Source of the DNA: JAFNAG01 sp041501225 | GTDB taxonomy: Bacteria > Acidobacteriota > UBA6911 | NCBI GenBank assembly: GCA_041501225.1 | Contig: JBGQNR010000004.1 | Location: 1 to 64,000 of the forward strand | Reading direction: 5' to 3' | DNA length: 64,000 bases | In this document: positions 16,793 to 25,798 of the stretch, piece by piece | How positions within the stretch are numbered: position 1 is the first letter of the stretch | Layout: every line of letters begins with the position of its first letter | Translations under genes and position numbers: made by a program | Notes under the pieces: model-generated | What the model was told of the DNA's origin: nothing | The model's database searches: none | What the model saw: the letters and a program-made list of their open reading frames with translations, nothing else

Positions 16793-18052
16793 TCACTCCT
16801 CCAGCAGTTTGCTCACCCACTGGACTGCCTGGATGTAAGCATCCGGGAATTGCGCCTCGTCAAACCCCATCTGGTCGACACAACTCTTGATCCGTTCCCA
16901 ATCTCCATTTTCTTGGGCAACGACGGACTCGAGCGCAGGGCGGAAGTGGTTTCTTTCCCCCAGCAGTGCCGCTTTGACCTCATCGGGCAACTGGATTTCC
17001 TTCAGCAGGTCATCCATCTGCCGATCCAATACAGCATCCATGACCGACATCAAGCCGAGCAGGAACAGATCCGTTTCACGCCGTGGGAGTCCCAGGGGTC
17101 GTGCAAGTTGTTCGCAGAATCGGGCGCGGACCAGAGCCGTCGTAATCAATTCTGCCGGTTTGTCGTCGGCAAGGTCGACCATGGCAGCTACCGACGTCCA
17201 CTTGCGCAGGCTGTTCTCACCCAGCAAAGCCAGGGCGTGTCGTATTGAAGTGACGCGGCTGCGCAGGCCGAAATTGGCGGAATTCATGTAGCGCAACAGC
17301 TTGTAGAGCAGCGACGGCTCCTGCCGCAGGATGGCTTCGACATCTCCGAGATCGATGACGGAGCGGTTGATGGCTTTGAGAATGCGCAGATAGTTCAGCT
17401 TCAAACCCGGGATATCGCGCTTCGACAGCATCTGCGGCCTGCAGAAGAAATAGCCCTGAAAATATGAATACCCGAGCTGCCGCCCGCGCTCGACATCTTC
17501 TCGCGTTTCAACTTTCTCCGCCAGCATCTTGATGCCCAGCGGCATGAAGCGGCGCGCCACCGTATTTTGTTCCTCGGGAGGCGTCGTCAGAAAATCGACT
17601 TTGATGATGTCGGCAAAGCGAGTGAGAGATTCCACGTGAGCACTGAAGACAAAATCGTCGAGCGCGATCGTGTACCCGGCCTTTTTCAACCGCTGGCAAG
17701 CCGCAAGAACCTCATCATCCGGCTCGATATCTTCCAGAATCTCCACCACCACATGCTGGCGCGAGAGCAGCGTGGCGTAATCCTGGACCAGGGCGTCGCG
17801 CGTAAAGTTCAGGAAGGCTTTCTTTCCGCCTGTGAGGGCTTTGAGGCCGAACAGCAGATAGTTGTCGACCATGAACATGGAGAGGTCTTTACCGGGCTGG
17901 GGCTGGAAATAGTTATTGAGGCTTGAGCGAAAGAGAATCTCGTATCCCAGAGCCGTTCCCTGGCGGTCGAAGATCGGCTGGCGCGCCAGGAATTTCTGGG
18001 GGCTAGGGCGGGCTTCATCGGTCGTCGCTACCGAATCGGACGTCTGTGTCAT
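16793..18052 (-). CDS. EAL-HDOD domain signalling protein
   Basis: This 419-residue protein has an N-terminal EAL-type domain beginning FLARQPIFDRQGTALGYEILFR and a C-terminal HDOD domain (from about 210, with RQEPSLLYKLLRYMNSANFGLRSRVTSIRHALALLG). The EAL signature is degenerate (EILFR), as is usual for this two-domain family, so it probably binds partners or c-di-GMP rather than hydrolysing it. HDOD proteins act as scaffolds in signalling or motility control. It lies about 400 bases from a divergent PilZ gene, which suggests a c-di-GMP-related locus. It converges on the M4 protease gene. Confidence 0.9.
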   Translation of the reverse strand: MTQTSDSVATTDEARPSPQKFLARQPIFDRQGTALGYEILFRSSLNNYFQPQPGKDLSMFMVDNYLLFGLKALTGGKKAFLNFTRDALVQDYATLLSRQHVVVEILEDIEPDDEVLAACQRLKKAGYTIALDDFVFSAHVESLTRFADIIKVDFLTTPPEEQNTVARRFMPLGIKMLAEKVETREDVERGRQLGYSYFQGYFFCRPQMLSKRDIPGLKLNYLRILKAINRSVIDLGDVEAILRQEPSLLYKLLRYMNSANFGLRSRVTSIRHALALLGENSLRKWTSVAAMVDLADDKPAELITTALVRARFCEQLARPLGLPRRETDLFLLGLMSVMDAVLDRQMDDLLKEIQLPDEVKAALLGERNHFRPALESVVAQENGDWERIKSCVDQMGFDEAQFPDAYIQAVQWVSKLLEE

Positions 18053-18455
18053 CTGTATTGCATCAAGATTGCGAAATCAGGAACCATGCCGAAATCCAGC
18101 GAGGCTGCCAGCTCCAAGATTCCAGCGGTTGCCTCGGGATTTTCTTCGGCAAAATCAGACAAAATAATTAGTTTGGGATTTGAGTAACTGAATTTTGCTG
18201 GCACGAATGTGCCATGGTTTCTGGCTCAGATGCGTCCCCCGGCCAGGCAGAAATTGGGCTTTCCGGCCCATCCATTTTGGTCGGCGCGGACGATGCGGAA
18301 TCCTTCCAAACCGGCTATGCTAAGCCCATGAAATGAGATCAGGCCCTGGGGCACCCTGCTGGAATTAGTTTTCAGCCGCGCGGCAGGATGAGCTGTCAGG
18401 GTCAAGGGCACCGATAGCCTGACAAAGACGGGTTGGCATTTGTTAGGAGGAATGG

Positions 18456-18818
18456 ATGGCGCACAAGGCGATACCTCGAAATGGCAACGGGCTTCATCCC
18501 ATCAAAAATGATCGCAGACGCAATCTGCGGATTACCGCCCCTTTCCCCGTCAGCGTCCGCGGAATCTCCTCTGCCGGCAAGCGCCTTGAATTCGAGACCG
18601 AACTGGAGAACCTCGGCTCGGGGGGTCTGTTTATGAGGGCGCAGCACGACATACGGGAGTGGAAAAATCTCACCCTGATCATGCGGCTCTCCCTGGCGAG
18701 CAACCCGGAGATTCCGGCACCCGTGGTGGCTGCGCGGGCGAAGATCCTGCGCGCAGAACGCCAAAGTGATGGTCGCGTCGCTTTTGCAGTGGCGTTCACT
18801 AAACGCCGGTTTGTTTGA
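18456..18818 (+). CDS. PilZ domain protein
   Basis: This is a 120-residue single-domain protein. The motif RRRNLR (RxxxR) at about residues 20-25 and NLGSGGLF (N/DxSxxG-like) further on fit the PilZ c-di-GMP receptor fold. AGGAGG stands five bases before ATG 18456. It is divergent from the EAL-HDOD gene. The roughly 400-base gap between them (18053-18455) shows no other gene. The target process, for example exopolysaccharide or pilus function, cannot be read from the sequence. Confidence 0.82.
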   Translation: MAHKAIPRNGNGLHPIKNDRRRNLRITAPFPVSVRGISSAGKRLEFETELENLGSGGLFMRAQHDIREWKNLTLIMRLSLASNPEIPAPVVAARAKILRAERQSDGRVAFAVAFTKRRFV

Positions 18819-18943
18819 AACTGCGGGAGGTAGAATCGGCAAGCGCCGGCACAGCAACTCAGCTCATGAGCATGCCGTCCGCAATGGCAGGAATAAAGAA
18901 AGCGAGGTCTTATAATCCAGGCATATTCCGGGGCTGTTCGCAG

Positions 18944-19648
18944 TTATCGTGGAATAGGAAGCAGGCCGTGCCGGTAAGCATAAATGACGAGTTCGAGCCG
19001 ATCTGAGACGCCGAGCTTGCCGTAAATTGATGTCAGGTGATGCCTTACGGTGACATCGCTGATGAACAGACGTTCCCCGATCTGTTTGTTCTTCAATCCT
19101 TCCCCTACCGCGCTGATCACCTCACGCTCGCGCTCCGTGAGGGCATCAATCTTCACCTCTTCCGGATCCAGCCTCTTCGCATCTTTTTTGCGGGATAACT
19201 CCTCGAGCACTGCGGCTGTCGTGGTGCGATCGAGCCAAACTTCGCCGGCGTAGACCTTTTCGATCGCCTTGGTGAGCACCTCGACGGAAGTGTCCTTGAA
19301 GACCAGCCCTTTGGCCCCCAGCCGCACGGCCTTGCGATGCAGTCCCGGATCGCTCACACCCGTCAGAATCAATACCTTCGCCTGTTCAGCGGCCTCCATG
19401 AGATCGGGAATGAAGTCCAGGCCGGATTCACCTTTGAGAGCAAGATCCAGGAGAATCACGTCGGGCTGCACGCTTTGGACCAGGGTCAGGGCTTCAGCCC
19501 GCGTTCCCGCATCTCCCACCACTTGGATGCTGTCGCTGTGGCCGATCAGGGATCGGATGCCGACACGGAAGAGTAGTTGGTCATCGATATGTACCACTCG
19601 AATGGACTTGGTCTCAAATGTCGACGGATAGCTCATTCTGGATTCCAT
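18944..19648 (-). CDS. NarL/LuxR-family response regulator
   Basis: This 234-residue protein has a receiver domain at about 16-130 with acidic pocket HIDDQ, phospho-Asp in VILLDLALKGESG and the conserved Lys in GLVFKDTS. A LuxR-type helix-turn-helix follows (LTEREREVISAVGEGLKNKQIGERLFISDVTVRHHLTSIYGKLGV). It is a DNA-binding transcriptional regulator controlled by an orphan or distant kinase. Two Met codons (19648 and 19636) could start it. It is divergent from rfbC. Confidence 0.93.
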   Translation of the reverse strand: MESRMSYPSTFETKSIRVVHIDDQLLFRVGIRSLIGHSDSIQVVGDAGTRAEALTLVQSVQPDVILLDLALKGESGLDFIPDLMEAAEQAKVLILTGVSDPGLHRKAVRLGAKGLVFKDTSVEVLTKAIEKVYAGEVWLDRTTTAAVLEELSRKKDAKRLDPEEVKIDALTEREREVISAVGEGLKNKQIGERLFISDVTVRHHLTSIYGKLGVSDRLELVIYAYRHGLLPIPR

Positions 19649-19844
19649 GCTCCATCGTACAGTCTTGGGTTGATCGCCGGCCGCAGGGTCGATCTGCAGC
19701 CTGCCACCTTTGTATCGGCCGGAATGAGACGGACCGATAGCAAAGCCTGAGAAATACCCGTATTTGTTGTGATGAAAAGTGATGTGCAGATGTTCGTGTG
19801 TGCGGGTTTATTTCCGGGCTGCGGATCTGGTATCATCTGCGGCC

Positions 19845-20414
19845 ATGCGACGCCCAATTGGAGAATTGAATGGTCTTAGGGTGTTTCCTACCAGACGTTT
19901 CCTGGACGAGCGTGGATTCGTGTTGCAGTCGTACACGCAGTCCAGCCTGAATGCGCAAGGGATTTTCGCGGAGTTTAAGCAGGCCCTTCAAAGCCAGTCC
20001 AAGCGTGGTGTGGTCAGGGGGCTGCACTTCCAGTGGGATCCGCCGCAGGGGAAGTTGGTGCGCTGCGTGAGTGGTGCTGTGCTTGATGTGGTCGTGGATA
20101 TCCGACACGGATCTCCCACGCTTGGCGAACACGCTGCCGTGGAATTGAGCGCGGTCAATGCCCTCGTTCTCTGGGCGCCGCCCGGGTTTGCGCACGGATT
20201 CATGGCCCTTGCCGATGACTCGCTTGTCTTCTATGAGTGCACAGAGGAATGGGCGCCTGCCGGAGAGGGGGGAATTTTGTGGTCCGATCCCGCGCTTGGC
20301 ATCGAGTGGCCCGCCCTCCAGCCGATCGTATCGGAGAAAGACAGCCTGGCGCCAACCCTGGCCCAATGGCTAGCCGATCCCAGATCCAACCGTTTCCGCA
20401 TGCCGACTGCGTGA
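19845..20414 (+). CDS. rfbC: dTDP-4-dehydrorhamnose 3,5-epimerase
   Basis: This 189-residue cupin enzyme acts in the dTDP-L-rhamnose pathway, converting the 4-keto-6-deoxyglucose nucleotide to its L-configured epimer. The family landmarks are present: a catalytic His in GVVRGLHFQ, a beta-barrel segment KLVRCVSGAVLDVVVDIR, PPGFAHGF, and a Tyr-containing stretch (VFYECTEEWAP). I placed the start at ATG 19845, where homology begins. No other rhamnose genes are adjacent. The product likely feeds surface polysaccharide. Confidence 0.9.
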   Translation: MRRPIGELNGLRVFPTRRFLDERGFVLQSYTQSSLNAQGIFAEFKQALQSQSKRGVVRGLHFQWDPPQGKLVRCVSGAVLDVVVDIRHGSPTLGEHAAVELSAVNALVLWAPPGFAHGFMALADDSLVFYECTEEWAPAGEGGILWSDPALGIEWPALQPIVSEKDSLAPTLAQWLADPRSNRFRMPTA

Positions 20415-20549
20415 TACCGCAAGGCCCCGATCTATCCTGTTCCAAGCCTGCAAGAGCAGCCACAAAGAACACAGAATCTGATGAGGGGTACTTATAAACC
20501 GCAGATTAACGCTGATCTATTGAACTGGTTGGGAGGATGAGGCGTGGCT

Positions 20550-20713
20550 GCGACCCTCTCCGGCGCGGCCTCTGGCCACGGTCATGGTTGGAGTGCCGTG
20601 GGAAAGAGCGCAGTCTGACCGTACGCAAGTCCACATGCGTTCGCGGGCACTCTTTCCCCCGGCACTCCGACCATGACCGTGCAACGCAAAGCGTTGGCGC
20701 CGGAGAGGGTCGC
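20550..20713. repeat. Large imperfect inverted-repeat element (~164 bp)
   Basis: The outer arms GCGACCCTCTCCGGCGC (20550-20566) and its exact reverse complement (20697-20713) enclose inner arms of about 35-39 bases (20577-20611 and 20643-20681) with few mismatches around a small central hairpin. It lies in a 406-base gap between rfbC and the AMMECR1 gene with no ORF of its own. It looks like a non-coding palindromic (MITE- or REP-like) element. The flank 20720-20800 contains TCTGCG-rich repeats of the kind also seen near 25.7 and 39.4 kb. Confidence 0.75.
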
Positions 20714-20820
20714 TGCAAGGTCTCGTCCGATATCAGCGTTCATCTGCGTGCATCTGCGGTTAAAGCTCTCTGTGGGCTCTGCGGTCTCTGCGTTGAGCTT
20801 TTGGGGAACGGTTAGTGGGC

Positions 20821-21378
20821 TTACTCTGAGAAGACTTGAGCTTCGAAGATTTGAATCTTCGCTTCCGGCTGGCGCCATGCCTGAGCGGACAATCCCGCCT
20901 TGCGGCAGGTCTGGGTCAGAAAGGTCTCCCGGTCCCAATGATACTTGGAAGCAACTTGGGGCAGTAGCAAGCCACGCGCGCCCCCCAGTGAAATGACCAG
21001 GCCATGTCTGCCCACCTCGATGAGGTTCACGTCCGTTACGCACTCGAAAGCCGACAAAATCGAGATCTCTATGGTCAGGTCGGGGATTTCCTTTTGCGAC
21101 ACCGGGTCGAATCGGCTGTCTTCGAGGGCGGCGCTGAGGGCGCAGTGCTGCACGGTGCGGTACAGCTCACCTTCGCCGGATAGCATGCCGATGCAACCGC
21201 GCAAGTCATCTCCCTTGTGCAGGGTTACAAAAGCCCCGGCGCGGCGCAACAGTCCGGGATGCTCCGTGTGATATTCAGGTACTCGACCGGTCTTGAAATA
21301 GTTCTCGAGAGTGGCGCGCGTGAGCGCAAGGAGTTCCTTCTGTGCGGATTCGTCCAGAAGCGGCATTGAGGTGTCCAT
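20821..21378 (-). CDS. amrA: AMMECR1 domain protein (AmmeMemoRadiSam system protein A)
   Basis: This 185-residue protein consists entirely of an AMMECR1 domain, with the invariant LRGCIG motif at about residues 59-64 and the downstream DSRFDPV and EISIL segments. In bacteria this family is usually encoded with a MEMO1 homologue and a radical SAM protein. Here the MEMO homologue is in the same window but 36 kb away (57047-57850), and no radical SAM partner of the expected kind is seen. The biochemical role remains unsettled. Confidence 0.88.
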   Translation of the reverse strand: MDTSMPLLDESAQKELLALTRATLENYFKTGRVPEYHTEHPGLLRRAGAFVTLHKGDDLRGCIGMLSGEGELYRTVQHCALSAALEDSRFDPVSQKEIPDLTIEISILSAFECVTDVNLIEVGRHGLVISLGGARGLLLPQVASKYHWDRETFLTQTCRKAGLSAQAWRQPEAKIQIFEAQVFSE

Positions 21379-21417
21379 GATCGCTGGTTTGCGCCAATGC
21401 GCAAATAAATGATGCGG

Positions 21418-22116
21418 TTAGTCCTGCAGGCTGCGCAAAGTCGGATGCTCGGCATCCAATTTCGCCCTTCTCTGACGCTCGAGTTTGCGCAGCCGGCGGA
21501 GTTCCCGCCGTTCCGCCATGATCTGCCGCTTGCGCTCAAGGATGCGCAGGCGCCGATGCTCACGATTCTTGATGCTGTTGTCCAGTTTGGACCAGAATTC
21601 GACGAAGTATTGAACCATGGAAACCAGCGCGAACAAGACCACTGCCCAGAGCAGGATTTTCGCAGTTTGCATGATCCAACCGGGGTGCGCGTGCCCAAGG
21701 ATCAGCCCGGCCACAGCGGCTACCTGAAGCACCATCTTGCCCTTGCCGAGCGTGGATACGCCGATTTGGAAACCCTCGGAAGCAGCGATGCTCCGCAAGC
21801 CGCTGACGGCGAATTCCCGTCCCAGGATGATGGCGACCATCCAGGCCGGGGCGGCCTCAAGTTGTACCAGTGAAATGAGGGCAGAGGAAATCAGCAGCTT
21901 GTCGGCGATCGGGTCAAGAAGCCGGCCGAGTGTCGTGACCTGCTTGCGACGCCGGGCCAGGTAGCCGTCCAGAAGATCGGTAAGCGCGGCCCCGAGAAAC
22001 AGGGATACCCCCCAAATAGCCCAGGTCTGGATCTGCGTCGGTCGCGTCAGCAGAACTACCACGACAAACGGCACCAGAAAGATGCGCGCCAATGTCAAAC
22101 TGTTCGGGAGGTTCAT
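21418..22116 (-). CDS. pgsA: CDP-diacylglycerol-glycerol-3-phosphate 3-phosphatidyltransferase
   Basis: This is a 232-residue inner-membrane enzyme that makes phosphatidylglycerophosphate. The CDP-alcohol phosphotransferase signature D-x2-D-G-x2-A-R-x8-G-x3-D-x3-D is complete (DLLDGYLARRR...LGRLLDPIAD). Four to five hydrophobic segments are visible. Beyond the usual end, the chain carries about 45 extra residues that are strongly basic and coiled-coil-like (repeated ERKRQ, RRELRRLRK). That tail would be cytoplasmic and is unusual for the family. Confidence 0.92.
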   Translation of the reverse strand: MNLPNSLTLARIFLVPFVVVVLLTRPTQIQTWAIWGVSLFLGAALTDLLDGYLARRRKQVTTLGRLLDPIADKLLISSALISLVQLEAAPAWMVAIILGREFAVSGLRSIAASEGFQIGVSTLGKGKMVLQVAAVAGLILGHAHPGWIMQTAKILLWAVVLFALVSMVQYFVEFWSKLDNSIKNREHRRLRILERKRQIMAERRELRRLRKLERQRRAKLDAEHPTLRSLQD

Positions 22117-22196
22117 AGCCAGTTTTTCAACAGCCCTAAAACTAACACAGATTTTACCAAAGCAGGCACAGATTAAAGCAACAAAACGCTATATTC

Positions 22197-22316
22197 ATTT
22201 TGGATTTTGGATTGGGGATTTTGGATTGTTGGCAAGCCATGCAAGTGCTTTGCTGTGGCCTCTTCCACCTTCGTTCTCGCTTTTCAATCCAAAATCCGCA
22301 ATCCAAAATCCAAAAT
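22197..22316. repeat. Inverted repeat with 32-bp arms
   Basis: The arms 22197-22228 and 22285-22316 are reverse complements with one mismatch and are built of short iterations of TTTTGGATT. The element fills most of the gap between the universal stress gene stop and pgsA. It could form a terminator-like hairpin on the minus-strand transcript. Confidence 0.8.
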
Positions 22317-22318
22317 CG

Positions 22319-23179
22319 TCAGGACTGGAGGATGACCGTTGCTTCGCAGTGCGAAAGGACGCGCTCGGTTGTGCTCCCGAACAGCATTTCCCGGATCGGG
22401 CTATGTCCATAGGCCCCCATAATCAGGATATCCGAGCCGGCAGCGCTCACAATATCGCAGAGCAGTTCGGAGGGTTTCGAGCCGATCACCACTTTTTTCT
22501 TGGGGGTCAGGCCGTGATGGCAGAGAAATGCCTCTGCCGGCTCGAGAACCTCCAAGCCGGATTCATCCGTGGGCGCCACGGTAGTCAGGGTGCATTCCAT
22601 CCCGAATCCTGCCCCCAATTCCATCGCCGTGGTCAAGGCTCGGGCTGCATGGAGGCTGCCGTCAAAAGCGACCATCAGGTTCCTGACGGCGCCCGTGGCG
22701 GGGAAGGTTTTTCCGGCGACCAGAACCGGCCGGATCGAGCCGCGAATCACACTGGAAACCAGAGGATCGACGGTCCTGTTCTCGCCTTTGGACGTCCGGA
22801 CATAGCCGGTGCGCGACATGACAACCACGTCGTGCGCCACAGCTTCCCGGGCGATGACCTCACCGGGGATACCGGTTTTGACCTCGATTGAGCAGGACAG
22901 CCCTTTCCCCCCGCAAATATGCGCGAATTTGTCGAGGCGCTCCTTGGCAAACCTGGTCAGTTCATCCATGAGAGCCTGGCTTTCTGCAATGGGAGGAGAA
23001 ACCACGGATGGCATGAAGCCGTCGGCAGTGCCAAGCACAGGGATCTCAAAGGATTTGATGTCGATTACGGCGAGAGCCTGGATGTGGCCGCCGTTTTTCC
23101 CGGCCAGCCAGAAAGCAAAGTCCCAGGCGCTCGTTGCCTGGGGCCACTCAGCCATGGGCAGAAGAATTGAAGCGAGCAT
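22319..23179 (-). CDS. Tandem universal stress (UspA) protein
   Basis: This 286-residue protein has two UspA domains. The C-terminal domain has the ATP-binding pattern G-x2-G-x9-G-S (GAYGHSPIREMLFGST), while the N-terminal copy is degenerate. Such proteins are cytoplasmic stress or starvation factors. It precedes pgsA on the same strand across an inverted repeat and follows the M50/CBS protease gene with a 27-base gap, so it may be in one operon with that protease. Confidence 0.9.
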   Translation of the reverse strand: MLASILLPMAEWPQATSAWDFAFWLAGKNGGHIQALAVIDIKSFEIPVLGTADGFMPSVVSPPIAESQALMDELTRFAKERLDKFAHICGGKGLSCSIEVKTGIPGEVIAREAVAHDVVVMSRTGYVRTSKGENRTVDPLVSSVIRGSIRPVLVAGKTFPATGAVRNLMVAFDGSLHAARALTTAMELGAGFGMECTLTTVAPTDESGLEVLEPAEAFLCHHGLTPKKKVVIGSKPSELLCDIVSAAGSDILIMGAYGHSPIREMLFGSTTERVLSHCEATVILQS

Positions 23180-23206
23180 AACCCCTCCCGTCAGTAAAGG
23201 GGATGA

Positions 23207-24340
23207 TCACGAAAGGCCCAAATCCGATTTGATCTTGAACAGGCCCAGAAGGTCCCGACGTGAAATTATCCCGACCAGCTTGCCACCTTCGATCACCGGC
23301 ATGCTGCTCAAATCCTCTGCAACCATGCGCTTGAAGGCCTCGGTGGCGTCCTCCGCAGGTCTAAGGTATGGCACCTGTTCGATCGGGGTCATAATATCGC
23401 GGACTTGCTTAAACATCCATAATTCCTTGGGGACAGTCTTCACGTGATGCAGAGAAACTATCCCGACCAGCTCATCCTGGTTGAATACAGGGAAATTGCT
23501 GAACTGGTATTTATAGATATATTCATTCACCAATTCCTCAAGCGACGCCAGCCAGTCCACCGAGATCACGTTCTCTTTCATCACCTGCCGAACCTGCACT
23601 CCGGCGAGCGATTCCCTAATCACGACCGCCTGATAGCTTCCCGTCGCAGATTGCCTCATGAACAAACCGATCAGGACAAACCAGAGTCCTGTAATCAAAC
23701 TCTGTGCCAGCACGAACAGCAGGATCCCGAGAAAGATGAGAAAGAGAGCAAAAGAGTTGCCAATCTGGCTGACCACTCTGGTCGCCCGCGTCAAGTTGGC
23801 CCAGCGATCCCACAGGATCGCGCGCAGGATCCGGCCGCCATCGAGCGGGAAGCCCGGAATCATGTTGAAGACTCCAAGCAGAACATTCGCAGCTGCCAGG
23901 TACCAGGCCACCGCGGCAGCCGGTCCAAGCCTTCCAGTCACCAGCATGAAGCCATAGAGTAAGCCGAAGCCAAACCCGAGCATCATGCTGGTCGCCGGCC
24001 CTGCGAGGGCAATCAGAAACTCATGCCGGCCCGATTCGGGCTCGGAAGAGACCTGGGCCAGCCCGCCAAATATGAACAGGCGGATGACTGTAACCCTTAT
24101 CCCATACCTGATCGCCACAAAGGAATGAGCTAACTCATGCAGCAGCACGGAAGCAAAAAACAGAATCGCGGCGCACAGGCCCATGATCCAGTACTGTGCC
24201 GTGCTGAATTGCTGCTGAACTGCCGGAAAATAGCTCTCGGCCATGGTAGAAACGACCAATATGAAAATGATAAACCACGAGTAGTCGATGATGATTTGAA
24301 TGCCGCCCAGCCGGATTAGATGTATGCCTTTCCATTGCAT
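23207..24340 (-). CDS. Site-2-protease-like M50 metalloprotease with two CBS domains
   Basis: This 377-residue polytopic membrane protein has zinc motif HELAH and the second active-site motif NMIPGFPLDGGRILRA, the intramembrane S2P protease signature. Two CBS domains follow (from about residues 250 and 315, with VISVDWLASLEELV and a DLSSMPVIEGGKLVGIISRRDL end) and probably sense adenine nucleotides. I used ATG 24340; an in-frame TTG two codons earlier is possible. A TATACC box lies just upstream. The substrate is unknown. Confidence 0.9.
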   Translation of the reverse strand: MQWKGIHLIRLGGIQIIIDYSWFIIFILVVSTMAESYFPAVQQQFSTAQYWIMGLCAAILFFASVLLHELAHSFVAIRYGIRVTVIRLFIFGGLAQVSSEPESGRHEFLIALAGPATSMMLGFGFGLLYGFMLVTGRLGPAAAVAWYLAAANVLLGVFNMIPGFPLDGGRILRAILWDRWANLTRATRVVSQIGNSFALFLIFLGILLFVLAQSLITGLWFVLIGLFMRQSATGSYQAVVIRESLAGVQVRQVMKENVISVDWLASLEELVNEYIYKYQFSNFPVFNQDELVGIVSLHHVKTVPKELWMFKQVRDIMTPIEQVPYLRPAEDATEAFKRMVAEDLSSMPVIEGGKLVGIISRRDLLGLFKIKSDLGLS

Positions 24341-24442
24341 GAACAAGGTATACCATGAACAGGCAAGGTTTTTAACCGTGCTTGCTTGGATCCGACTTCA
24401 GGTATCCGACATCCGACCACCGGCCGCAGACCTCAGAATCCA

Positions 24443-24480
24443 GAGGTCGGATGTCTGAGGTCGGATGTCTGAGGTCGGAT
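24443..24480. repeat. 14-bp tandem repeat, 2.7 copies
   Basis: GAGGTCGGATGTCT occurs at 24443 and 24457, with a partial third copy at 24471. Reverse-oriented ATCCGACATCCGACC lies just before (near 24406-24418), so the block can also fold back on itself. It sits just upstream of the nucleotidyltransferase promoter region. Confidence 0.75.
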
Positions 24481-24534
24481 CAATAGGTCTTGGGGAAAAA
24501 TGTGATACAATTCCCGCTTGATTAGGGGGTAAGA

Positions 24535-25575
24535 GTGATTAAGGCATTCATTCTCGCAGGCGGTAAAGGGGCGCACCTTCGTCCCCTGGCTTTGCACATC
24601 CCGAAGCCGATTGTGCCGCTGGCAAACATTCCGTTCCTTTTCTTCCAGATCGATCACATCAAGCGCGCCGGGATCACGGAAATCATTCTGGGCCTATCCT
24701 ACCAACCGCGCAAGATTACCGACATTTTCGGCGATGGCATGAAGTACGGTGTCACCATGCGGTACACCTACGAAGACCTCCCGCGCGGAACGGCAGGCGC
24801 CCTGAAGGCTGCGGAAAACCTGATCGATGACACCACCGTCGTGCTGAATGGGGACGTTCTCACCGACACCGATATTCGCGAAGTTATCCAGTTTCACCAG
24901 GAGCACAAGGCGGAAGCCACAATTGTCACGGCGCGCGTGATGAATCCCAGCGGGTACGGCATGGTGGAAGCCGGCCAAGACGGCCGGGCCATTCGGTTCC
25001 TCGAGAAACCTCCCGAAGATGAGATCACCGGCGATACCATCAACGCCGGCATCTACGTCCTGGAACATTCGGTCCTCAATCGCATTTCGAGCGAGGGGCC
25101 CCAGAGTTTTGAGCGCGAAATTTTCCCCTCCATGCTGGCCGATGGGGCGCGCATTTACACCTATTTGAGCCGCGCATATTGGCAGGATATCGGTAGCCCT
25201 CAAAAGTACCTCGAAGCACATTACGGGATCATTTCGGGCCGCGTAAAGCTCCCCACCTATCCCCAGAAATACTGTCCTCCGAATAACTGGGAGAAGAAGA
25301 ACGTCCAAATTGACTCTTTCTCGATTCTCGACGGCGGCTGCATGATCAAATCCGGCGTCGTAATCGAGAACTCGGTGCTGGGGGAAGATTGCCGGGTCGA
25401 AGAGGGAGCGCTGATCAAGGATTCCGTGATCTGGAGCCAAACCCGGATACGACCAAATGCAAGAATCGAAAGGGCCATTGTCGGGCGCCAGTGCCACATC
25501 GGCGAAGGGGTGAGGCTGCGACCTGGAACCGTTCTGGGTGATAAAACGATCGTAACCGACTACAGCGTTCTCTGA
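24535..25575 (+). CDS. NDP-sugar nucleotidyltransferase with left-handed beta-helix tail
   Basis: This 346-residue protein has a GT-A nucleotidyltransferase domain (FILAGGKGAHLRPLALHIPKPIVPL; VVLNGDVLTD; FLEKPP; NAGIYVLE) followed by hexapeptide repeats (about 265-346). It resembles mannose-1-phosphate guanylyltransferase or glucose-1-phosphate thymidylyl/uridylyltransferase family members; the substrate cannot be fixed from sequence. The canonical G-x-G-T-R-x-x-P signature is slightly altered (GGKGAHLRP, Arg kept). The GTG start at 24535 follows AGGGGGT by four bases. A TACAAT box is at 24506-24511. It likely supplies activated sugars for surface glycans. Confidence 0.87.
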   Translation: MIKAFILAGGKGAHLRPLALHIPKPIVPLANIPFLFFQIDHIKRAGITEIILGLSYQPRKITDIFGDGMKYGVTMRYTYEDLPRGTAGALKAAENLIDDTTVVLNGDVLTDTDIREVIQFHQEHKAEATIVTARVMNPSGYGMVEAGQDGRAIRFLEKPPEDEITGDTINAGIYVLEHSVLNRISSEGPQSFEREIFPSMLADGARIYTYLSRAYWQDIGSPQKYLEAHYGIISGRVKLPTYPQKYCPPNNWEKKNVQIDSFSILDGGCMIKSGVVIENSVLGEDCRVEEGALIKDSVIWSQTRIRPNARIERAIVGRQCHIGEGVRLRPGTVLGDKTIVTDYSVL

Positions 25576-25667
25576 TCCGACCCTGCGAATTGCACGCAGC
25601 AGCACCGCAATCAAAATCACAACCACGAAATATACGGTGCGGAATATCCGCAACCTAAAAGCCTCAA

Positions 25668-25733
25668 CGCAGAGGGCGCAGAGACCGCAGAGGATTTTTT
25701 GCTTTTGAATGACTCTTCTCTGCGCCCTCCGCG
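25668..25733. terminator. Hairpin between convergent genes (possible bidirectional terminator)
   Basis: The 17-base arms 25668-25684 and 25717-25733 are complementary with one mismatch, and a TTTTTT tract follows the left arm. It lies in the 223-base gap between the convergent nucleotidyltransferase and uvrC genes, where a two-way terminator would be useful. The arms belong to the same CGCAGAG-type repeat found near 20.7 and 39.4 kb. Confidence 0.5.
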
Positions 25734-25798
25734 ATGAGTTTGTCGGGTTGGGGCCTTCCGTATTGCGTATTTCACTACTTCAGGAGAGCAAACAGTGG

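Noticed and set aside
20415..20549. Repeats near 20.5 kb as a CRISPR array
   Set aside because: The repeats are inverted and irregular, with no evenly spaced direct repeats or spacers.
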